Assembly: GCA_038141425.1 (NCBI GenBank)
Contig: JAYQIC010000010.1
Coordinates: 186,001 to 250,000 of the forward strand
Source: UBA7985 sp038141425
GTDB lineage: Bacteria > Pseudomonadota > Alphaproteobacteria > UBA7985
Length of the DNA: 64,000 nucleotides
Direction of reading: 5' to 3'
Both the position numbers and the translations under genes were made by a program. Below are positions 57,980-64,000 of this stretch, piece after piece (position 1 is the stretch's first letter; each line of letters opens with the position of its first letter). The notes under the pieces are model-generated. The model ran no database searches. It was not told the origin of the DNA and saw only the letters and a program-made list of their open reading frames with translations.

Positions 57980-59173
57980 ATGAAAAAGCTCCGTATTGCC
58001 CTAGTGGCAACCTCCGCAGCGCTGTTCAGCGCATCTTATGCAAGTGCGTGTGCCGTTGACGGTGCAGGCCTCTCGATTCTGTCCGCGGCTTTCCCCGCGG
58101 TAGAAGCGCTTCAGGACGAGTCCGCAGCCTGTGGTGCAGCAACCGAGCGTGACCAGGAGCACAAAGACAAGATCAACGCTGCTCTGGCTGCGAACCCTTC
58201 GGCCTACAACGCTGTACTCGGTGCTAACAGCACCTTCACCGCAGCGAACAGCGAAGGTCTGGTTGCCGTCATTACCGACGTCCCTGGCGTTGCTGACCTG
58301 CCAACCTCGATGAAGGTTGAACAGGACGGCGAAGTTGTTGCCATCGCCGTTGGTGCCAACGCACAGCACCTGATGGTCCGCGCTGACGTCCTCGAGGCGA
58401 CCGGCATGGACATGCCTTCGACCTACGAAGAAGTCCTGGCTCTGGCCGACGCTGCCAAGGCTGCTGGCCTGATGGAATACCCACTGACCGGCACCTACGC
58501 GGCTGGCTGGAACCTCGGCGAAGAATTCGTCAACATGTGGCAGGCCACCGGCGAGCCGATGTTCGTCAACGGCACCGAAGCCAACATCCAGAACGATGCG
58601 GGTATCGCAACGCTCAACATGATGAAAGAGCTGACCTCCCGCATGAACCCGGACTTCCTGACCTTCAACTCCGATGCCGTTCAGGCTCAGTTCGAGCAGG
58701 GCACGGCCGGTATCGCCAACCTCTGGGGCTCGCGCGCTCAGAAGGTCATCGACGGCGGTGCAGCCCTCGGTGTTGACGTCGTCATGGGCTCGGCACCAAC
58801 CATGGGCGGTGGCTCCACGCCAGCTTCGACCCTGTGGTGGGATGGTTACTTCTTCGCGGCAAACCAGTCTGAAGAAGATCTGGCTCGGGCGGTTGCTCTG
58901 GCGATCGACTCTGCTGATGGCGACATGCTCGCCAAGGGCGACAACATGGGCCTGTTCGTCTGGATGATGGACGCCTACGAAGCCACCCCTGCTGCCGCTG
59001 GCGTCTTCGCGACCGCTGGCAACGGTGTACCTGCTTACCCGATGTACTCGCACATGGGTAAGATGCACACCGCTCTGGGCGCTGAACTCACCGAGTTCCT
59101 GAGCGGTCAGGAAAGCGCTGAGCAGGCGCTGGCGGACGTTGTTGCTGCCTACAACGCTGCTCTGGCTGAATAA
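57980..59173 (+). CDS. ABC transporter solute-binding protein, sugar type
   Basis: A 397-residue periplasmic receptor. The signal peptide MKKLRIALVATSAALFSA is cut near ASYASA. Conserved text of extracellular solute-binding family 1 follows: MPSTYEEVLALADAAKAAGL, GWNLGEEFVNMWQATGEPMF, FEQGTAGIANLWGSRAQKVI and STLWWDGYFFAANQSEEDLA. GGGAG lies seven bases before the ATG. Codon use is distinctive: many GCT, GGT and GTT codons where neighbours favour C-ending ones, a sign of high expression. A strong hairpin directly after the stop probably limits readthrough to the permease genes. Ligand unknown; two early Cys residues could form a disulfide. Confidence 0.9.
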   Translation: MKKLRIALVATSAALFSASYASACAVDGAGLSILSAAFPAVEALQDESAACGAATERDQEHKDKINAALAANPSAYNAVLGANSTFTAANSEGLVAVITDVPGVADLPTSMKVEQDGEVVAIAVGANAQHLMVRADVLEATGMDMPSTYEEVLALADAAKAAGLMEYPLTGTYAAGWNLGEEFVNMWQATGEPMFVNGTEANIQNDAGIATLNMMKELTSRMNPDFLTFNSDAVQAQFEQGTAGIANLWGSRAQKVIDGGAALGVDVVMGSAPTMGGGSTPASTLWWDGYFFAANQSEEDLARAVALAIDSADGDMLAKGDNMGLFVWMMDAYEATPAAAGVFATAGNGVPAYPMYSHMGKMHTALGAELTEFLSGQESAEQALADVVAAYNAALAE

Positions 59174-59195
59174 GCCGGCAGCGACACCTGTCTTG

Positions 59196-59221
59196 ACCGG
59201 GGGGCGGCTCCGTCCCCCGGT
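59196..59221 (+). terminator. Strong hairpin after the solute-binding protein gene
   Basis: An 11-bp stem (ACCGGGGGGCG pairing with CGTCCCCCGGT, one G-T pair) closes a four-base loop and is followed by TTCCTCTTTC. Sitting between receptor and permease genes, it is a typical attenuator giving excess receptor over membrane subunits. Confidence 0.8.
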
Positions 59222-59296
59222 TCCTCTTTCAAGCAGTCCGGCCCGTGCCTACAGGGCGCCATGCCGTGGCTGAGCTGAGACCCGGTCCTTCCGATC

Positions 59297-60335
59297 ATGC
59301 CCCATCGCGCATTCTTTGCCTTTCTGATGCCCAGCCTGCTGGCCATGGTGCTGTTTATCCTGCTGCCGTTGATCAGCGTGGGGTACCAGTCGCTGTTCTC
59401 GCCACCGCGGGACATCGAAGTGCTGTCGGAAATCTGCTCGACCAACTTCCTGACCGGGGTGCGGAGCTGTGAACAGACCGTGACGATAGAAAAAGTCGAG
59501 GGCCCGAACATCTTCCGGGGCTTGGACTTTTTCTGTGGACGGTCGGTGCTGGCCTGCGGTGAGCTCGCGACCGGCTGGTCGGAAAACAAGGGCGGACTGG
59601 GCGAGTACTGGTCCAAGGTTGTGCTCAACCTGCCGCTCTATAAGGCAATGGCCTTCACCATGTTCTATACGCTGATCACCACGCCCTTCATCATTGTGCT
59701 GGGTCTGGTGGTGGCGCTGGTCGTCGATAATCTGTGGCGACCGCTGCGCGGGCCGACGATCTTTGCCAGCCTGCTGCCCTTCATCGTCACGCCGCTGGTC
59801 GGCTCGCTGGTGCTGTTCTGGATGACCGACAACACCGGCGGCCTGCTCTATACCCTCACCAACACGCTGGCCTTCTGGGCGGATGACTTCTCGCTGAGGG
59901 CCAGCCCGCAGGCGACGTGGTCGGTGATCGCGGTCTACGGCATCTGGCACGTCACGCCCTTTGCCTTCGTGGTGTTCTACGCCGGGCCTGCAAACCGTCA
60001 GTCAGGACCAGCTGGAGGCGGCGATGATCGATGGCGCGCCGCGCTTTGACCGGCTGCGCTACGTGATCCTGCCCCACCTGATGCCGCTGATTACCTTCGT
60101 CCTGCTGATCCACATCATGGACGCCTTCCGCGTGCTCGAGCCGATTTTTGGCTTCCAGGCTGCGGCGAACGCACAGAGTGTCTCCTACCTGATCTACGAA
60201 CACCTGGTTCTGCAGGCCGACAAGCGCTACGGCTCGGCGGCGGCGACCAGCGTGCTGACCATCGTCATGGTGTTCATCCTGCTCCTGCCCGTGCTGATCC
60301 GCACGTGGCGGGATTTCCGCGTCGCAGCGCGTTGA
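59297..60335 (+). CDS. ABC transporter permease, subunit 1 (frameshifted)
   Basis: About 346 residues with six or more membrane helices: FLMPSLLAMVLFILLPLISV at the start, a large periplasmic loop rich in Cys (LSEICSTNFLTGVRSCEQTV), then LYKAMAFTMFYTLITTPFII. The EAA coupling motif is LEAAMIDGAPRFDRLRYVIL. A frameshift near 59990 falls just before that motif; the continuation GLQTVSQDQLEAAMIDGA is standard. The long early periplasmic loop is typical of MalF-like subunits. The next permease starts 16 bases later. Confidence 0.85.
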
Positions 60336-60351
60336 TGAGAGGCCGAGCCGC

Positions 60352-61221
60352 ATGACCCGTTCACAACCCCTCGCCCTCCTTGTGCTGATTTACGGCTTTG
60401 CCGTGCTTTGGGTGCTGGTCGCGGCCTTTCCCTTCGTCTGGACCATGTGGGGCAGCCTGAAGATCGAAACCGACTTCTTCGGGCACTGGACCAAGAACCT
60501 CACCGGCGAAGACACGCTGCGCCAGTTCGGGTCCTACTTCACCACGCTGGGCTATGAGGCCGCCTTCTCGGCCAAAAAGCAGTTCGGACAGGCCGTGGGC
60601 AACACCATGATCGTCACGGTCTGCACCGTCGCCATCAGCCTGACCTTCGGCACGCTGGGCGGCAACGCTCTGGCGCGGTCGACGGCGAAATATGCCTTCG
60701 TGCTGCTGATCATCGCGCTGGTATTCCGCGCCATGCCGCATATCACGCTGGTCAGCGGCTACATGGAACCGCTGTTCAGCTGGGGCATCTGTGGCCAGAC
60801 CTGGGTCGCCGTGATCGTGCTCGTGGCGATCAATCAGCCCTTCACCATCTGGATGATGCGCAGCTTCTTCATGAACGTTCCACGCGAACTGGACGAGAGC
60901 GCCATGATCGATGGCTGCAACCGGCTGCAGGGCTTCTGGCACGTGATAATGCCGGTCATGTGGCCCGGAGTGATTACCACCGGGCTGTTCAGCTTCCTGC
61001 TCGCCTACAACGATTTCACCGTAACCAGCGCGCTGCTCAGCCAACAGAATACGACCATGGTGCCCCGGATCGCCGGCTTCCTCGGCTCGGCGCAGAACGA
61101 CGGCGATCAGATGGCCGCCGTCGCAGCCGTGGTGACGGCCACCGCACCGCTGTTCGTGCTGATCATGATCTTCCAGCGCCAACTGGTCAGCGGCCTGACC
61201 GCCGGCGCGGTCAAGGGATAG
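60352..61221 (+). CDS. ABC transporter permease, subunit 2 (MalG-like)
   Basis: A 289-residue intact permease with six helices: LALLVLIYGFAVLWVLVAAF, IVTVCTVAISLTFGTLGGNA, YAFVLLIIALVFRAMPHITL and others. The EAA motif is ELDESAMIDGCNRLQGFWHV followed by IMPVMWPGVITTGLFSFLLA. It pairs with the preceding permease in the CUT1-type importer. The gene ends 17 bases before a SnoaL-like gene on the same transcript. Confidence 0.9.
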   Translation: MTRSQPLALLVLIYGFAVLWVLVAAFPFVWTMWGSLKIETDFFGHWTKNLTGEDTLRQFGSYFTTLGYEAAFSAKKQFGQAVGNTMIVTVCTVAISLTFGTLGGNALARSTAKYAFVLLIIALVFRAMPHITLVSGYMEPLFSWGICGQTWVAVIVLVAINQPFTIWMMRSFFMNVPRELDESAMIDGCNRLQGFWHVIMPVMWPGVITTGLFSFLLAYNDFTVTSALLSQQNTTMVPRIAGFLGSAQNDGDQMAAVAAVVTATAPLFVLIMIFQRQLVSGLTAGAVKG

Positions 61222-61238
61222 AGGAGCACAAGCGTACG

Positions 61239-61772
61239 ATGAAGGGATCCAGACCCGAGCAAGCCGCCCTGACCAGGGACACCGACCTCTCCAAGACCGA
61301 CGCCACCCGCGCGGTGATCGAAGGCATGGTCGATGGCCTCAACGACCACCGCATCGACGATATCGGGGAGTTCTTCGCCCAGAGCTTCCGCTGGATGGGC
61401 AACACCGGCTGCGGCACCAAGATCGGGCTGCAGGCGTTTCAGGACAACTGGCAGCGCCCCTTCCAGGCCGCATTCAGCGACAAGGTCTGCGTCGACGAAG
61501 CCCGCCTGTTCATGGGGGAATGGGCCGCAGCCTTCGGTCGGCAGGAAGCCACCCACAGCGGCGAGTTCCTCGGCATCGCCCCGACCGGCAAGCGCATCGA
61601 GATCCGTTACATGGATTTCTGGAAGGTCGTCGACGGCAAGATCGTCGACAACTACGTCATGGTCGATTTCCCGCACGTGGCCAGTCAGCTGGGCGTCGAC
61701 CTGTTCAACGGTGAAGGCTGGGAAGCCTTCGACCGCGGTGAGCGCGAGCCGCCCAGCCCGACCACGAACTGA
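61239..61772 (+). CDS. SnoaL-like / ester cyclase family protein
   Basis: A 177-residue single NTF2-fold protein: DATRAVIEGMVDGLNDHRID, FFAQSFRWMGNTGCGTKIGL, HSGEFLGIAPTGKRIEIRYM and VVDGKIVDNYVMVDFPHVAS are typical of the SnoaL-type polyketide cyclase family. GAGGAG upstream is its likely ribosome site, though spacing is long. It is translated between the importer permease and the histidinol-dehydrogenase-like enzyme. It may catalyse a hydration, isomerisation or ring-opening step; no catalytic residues can be assigned with confidence. Confidence 0.82.
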   Translation: MKGSRPEQAALTRDTDLSKTDATRAVIEGMVDGLNDHRIDDIGEFFAQSFRWMGNTGCGTKIGLQAFQDNWQRPFQAAFSDKVCVDEARLFMGEWAAAFGRQEATHSGEFLGIAPTGKRIEIRYMDFWKVVDGKIVDNYVMVDFPHVASQLGVDLFNGEGWEAFDRGEREPPSPTTN

Positions 61773-61828
61773 ACCGTCCGATCCGGGAGCAATCCCGCTC
61801 TGAACCACCACTGAAGTAGTAAAAGACG

Positions 61829-63156
61829 ATGAGCATCACCTACCTCAAACGGGGCAAACCCGAAGCCGAACGCGCCGAAGACGACGCCAAGACAAGGCAG
61901 ATCGTAGAAGCCACGCTCAAGGATATTGAGGCGCGCGGGGACACGGCCGTGCGGGAGCTCTCCGAGAAGTTCGACGGTTACACGCCCGATGCTTTCCGCC
62001 TGACCCAAGCGCAGATCGATGACCTGATCGGCCAGCTCAGCGAGCGTGAGCTCGAGGACATCAATTTGCGCAGGCGCAGGTCCGCACCTTTGCGCAGGCC
62101 CAGCGCGACAGCATGACCGATGTCGAGGTGGAAACCATGCCCGGCGTAATCCTCGGGCACAAGAACATCCCGGTGCAGTCCGTGGGCTGCTACGTCCCCG
62201 GGGGCAAGTTCCCGATGGTGGCCTCCGCGCATATGTCGGTGGCAACGGCCAGCATCGCTGGTGTTCCGCGGATCATCGCCTGCACCCCACCCTTCGGCGG
62301 CAAGCCCAATCCGGCTGTAATTGCCGCCATGCACCTGGGCGGCGCGCACGAAATCTACGTCCTCGGCGGGATTCAGGCGGTCGGCGCCATGGCGCTGGGC
62401 ACGGAAACCATCGATCCCGTGCACATGCTGGTCGGGCCGGGCAACGCATTCGTTGCGGAAGCCAAGCGTCAGCTCTTCGGCCGTGTGGGCATCGACCTGT
62501 TCGCCGGGCCGACGGAGACCATGGTAATCGCCGACGAAACCGTCGACGCGGAAATCTGCGCCACCGACCTGCTGGGTCAGGCCGAGCACGGTTACAACTC
62601 CCCGGCCGTGCTGCTGACCAACTCGGAGAAACTGGCGCGCGAGACCCTGACCGAGATCGACCGACTGCTGGAGATCCTGCCCACCCGGGATACGGCTTCG
62701 GTCAGCTGGGCCGACTACGGCGAGGTTATCCTCTGCGACACCTACGAGGAGATGCTCGAGGTTGCCGACGACATCGCCTCCGAGCACGTGCAGGTGATGA
62801 CCGACCGCGATGACTGGTTCCTCGAACACATGACCTGCTACGGCGCGCTGTTCCTCGGCCCGCGCACCAACGTTTCCAACGGCGACAAGATCATCGGCAC
62901 CAACCATACCCTGCCGACCAAGAAGGCCGGGCGCTACACCGGCGGGCTCTGGGTGGGCAAGTACCTCAAGACCCACAGTTACCAGAAGATCCTGACCGAC
63001 GAGGCAGCAACGCTGATCGGCGAATATGGCTCACGGCTGTGCATGCTCGAGGGCTTTGTCGGCCACGCCGAGCAATGCAACGTGCGCGTCCGCCGCTACG
63101 GCGGCGTTAACCTGCCCTATGGTGAAGCTGCGCCCTACCGCGAGCGGAAGCTCTGA
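61829..63156 (+). CDS. Histidinol dehydrogenase-like enzyme, second copy (frameshifted)
   Basis: About 442 residues of the HisD fold, clearly paralogous to hpsN but divergent. ITYLKRGKPEAERAEDDAKT starts it; VGCYVPGGKFPMVASAHMSV and LFAGPTETMVIADETV are cofactor-side segments. Zinc and catalytic positions are kept: GQAEHGYNSP (Gln, His), IASEHVQVM (Glu-His pair), VSNGDKIIGTNHTLPT (Asp) and LEGFVGHA (His). One frameshift near 62065 lies in the first third, bridged by FAQAQVRTFAQAQRDS. It is embedded in an ABC-importer operon with SnoaL-like genes and no his genes, so it probably oxidises a different alcohol, perhaps an amino alcohol or polyol, to an acid. Confidence 0.85.
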
Positions 63157-63159
63157 ACC

Positions 63160-64000
63160 ATGGCCAGCGGTGCAGAACGCCACAGCCGGAACAAAGCGCT
63201 GATCGCCCCGTGGCGGGCGGCGCTCTACGACTATGAGCCCGGGGCGGCGCGCGGCGCGCTGGACGCACTCTGTGCGCCCGATGCCCTGTTCCGTCTGAGC
63301 CATCCGCTGGGTGACTTTGTCGGTCCCGAGGCCTATTTCAACGGCGCAATCGCGCCGCTGGCTGATGCGTGGCCGGACCTCGAACGGCGCGATTTCATCG
63401 TTATGGCGGGCGCGTGCGACAACGACGGTGACTGGGTCGGCTGCGGCGGCTTCTACACCGGCACCTCGCTCGGTCCGTGGCTCGATATCCCGCCCACAGG
63501 GCATCAGATCCACATGCGCTTCCATGAATTCTACCGCTTCAAGGACGGCAAGATCGTGGAGATGCAGGCGCTCTGGGACATACCGGAAGTCATGCTGCAG
63601 GCCGGGGCCTGGCCCATGGCGCCCTCGCTGGGCCGCGAATGGCTGGTCCCGGGGCCGGCGACGCAGGACGGCCTGCTGACCGGTCCTTACGATGAAGAGC
63701 AGGCCGAGGCGACAAAGCGGCTGATCATCGACATGCTCGAACACATGAAACGCCACCCCTCCGAAGGGGGCCCCGAAGTCATGGAGATGGAGCGGTTCTG
63801 GCACCCCCGTATGAGCTGGTACGGCCCCAGCGGCATCGGGACCGGGCGGGGCCTGTCCGGCTTCCGCCACTGGCACCAGATCCCGTTTTTGCGCGGCATG
63901 CCCGACCGCGGCACCCGGCGCGGCGAAATCACCTATCACTTCTTCGGTGAGCAGAACTACGCGGCCGTCACCGGCTGGCCCAATATGATCCAATCACTGT
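63160..64000 (+). CDS. Two-domain SnoaL-like protein, C-terminus beyond window
   Basis: The first 280 residues are in the window, unbroken. Half 1: FRLSHPLGDFVGPEAYFNGA, WVGCGGFYTGTSLGPWLDIP, HMRFHEFYRFKDGKIVEMQA. Half 2: MEMERFWHPRMSWYGPSGIG, then GEQNYAAVTGWPNMI near the edge. Its second half parallels the leftward SnoaL-like gene (WWGPTGIG and FGWPNFTARH there), so the two flank the locus as paralogues. Starts three bases after the dehydrogenase stop, without an obvious ribosome site, implying coupled translation. Confidence 0.82.
   Translation, partial: MASGAERHSRNKALIAPWRAALYDYEPGAARGALDALCAPDALFRLSHPLGDFVGPEAYFNGAIAPLADAWPDLERRDFIVMAGACDNDGDWVGCGGFYTGTSLGPWLDIPPTGHQIHMRFHEFYRFKDGKIVEMQALWDIPEVMLQAGAWPMAPSLGREWLVPGPATQDGLLTGPYDEEQAEATKRLIIDMLEHMKRHPSEGGPEVMEMERFWHPRMSWYGPSGIGTGRGLSGFRHWHQIPFLRGMPDRGTRRGEITYHFFGEQNYAAVTGWPNMIQSL

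Noticed and set aside
1..64000. CRISPR arrays, tRNA or rRNA genes, insertion sequences, phage genes
   Set aside because: Reading through the intergenic gaps showed no regularly spaced repeats, cloverleaf-like segments, transposase or integrase motifs; a dedicated search tool was not available.

Overview
The window is GC-rich, densely coding DNA with short intergenic gaps. It reads like a chromosomal accessory/catabolic region of a marine-type alphaproteobacterium. This rests on gene content rather than a marker gene: a 2,3-dihydroxypropanesulfonate (DHPS) cluster, choline sulfatase, TRAP and sugar-type ABC importers, GlnT with GlxBCD/Mgs-like proteins, LemA, and many sulfatases and dehydrogenases. 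I saw no rRNA, tRNA, CRISPR array, phage or insertion-sequence genes. About twenty genes are interrupted by one or more frameshifts that conserved family motifs bridge cleanly, often at homopolymers. I annotate these as single genes and suspect sequence error rather than mass decay.

Layout: (1) 1-5.1 kb: a GlxA-type regulator, choline sulfatase and the start of a Rieske oxygenase on the minus strand (quaternary-amine theme); a flavin monooxygenase and a cupin on the plus strand. (2) 5.2-15.2 kb: a sulfonate block. A TRAP importer and three dehydrogenases matching hpsKLMNOP lie beside a divergent LacI regulator, followed by sulfopyruvate decarboxylase (comDE) with an FMN-dependent hydroxyacid dehydrogenase (slcD-like). 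Together they would convert DHPS to sulfolactate, sulfopyruvate and sulfoacetaldehyde. Nearly identical LacI-type palindromes precede both operons. (3) 15.3-21.2 kb: LemA/DUF2207 pair, a PhyH dioxygenase, an aldehyde dehydrogenase and a DUF1330 protein. (4) 21.2-25.2 kb: an enolase-superfamily enzyme with a fused aconitase X (hydroxyproline-like chemistry), then a glutaredoxin-MauE membrane protein. (5) 25.3-29.6 kb: a mgsABC/glxBCD-glnT(gmaS) operon. (6) 29.6-37.7 kb: kynureninase, a PLP decarboxylase, and a minus-strand operon of SDR, aldehyde dehydrogenase, sulfatase and SHMT-like enzyme. (7) 38-47 kb: PepSY protein, membrane-tethered HTH protein, a racemase/isomerase, M20 and M24 peptidases, a transsulfuration-type PLP enzyme, a DMT transporter, an enoyl-CoA hydratase and an acyl-CoA ligase.

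(8) 47.1-64 kb is the most interesting part. A divergent locus is arranged around a perfect 20-bp palindrome. Leftward it encodes a two-domain SnoaL-like protein, a kinase / M23 / class-III PLP-enzyme fusion of the phospho-lyase (AGXT2L) type, a fused ATP-dependent oxoprolinase and an aldehyde dehydrogenase. Rightward it encodes a complete sugar-type ABC importer, a SnoaL-like protein, a second histidinol-dehydrogenase-like enzyme and another two-domain SnoaL-like protein cut by the window end. I infer a coordinated import and catabolic system for an amino-alcohol or polyol-like compound whose substrate I cannot name.
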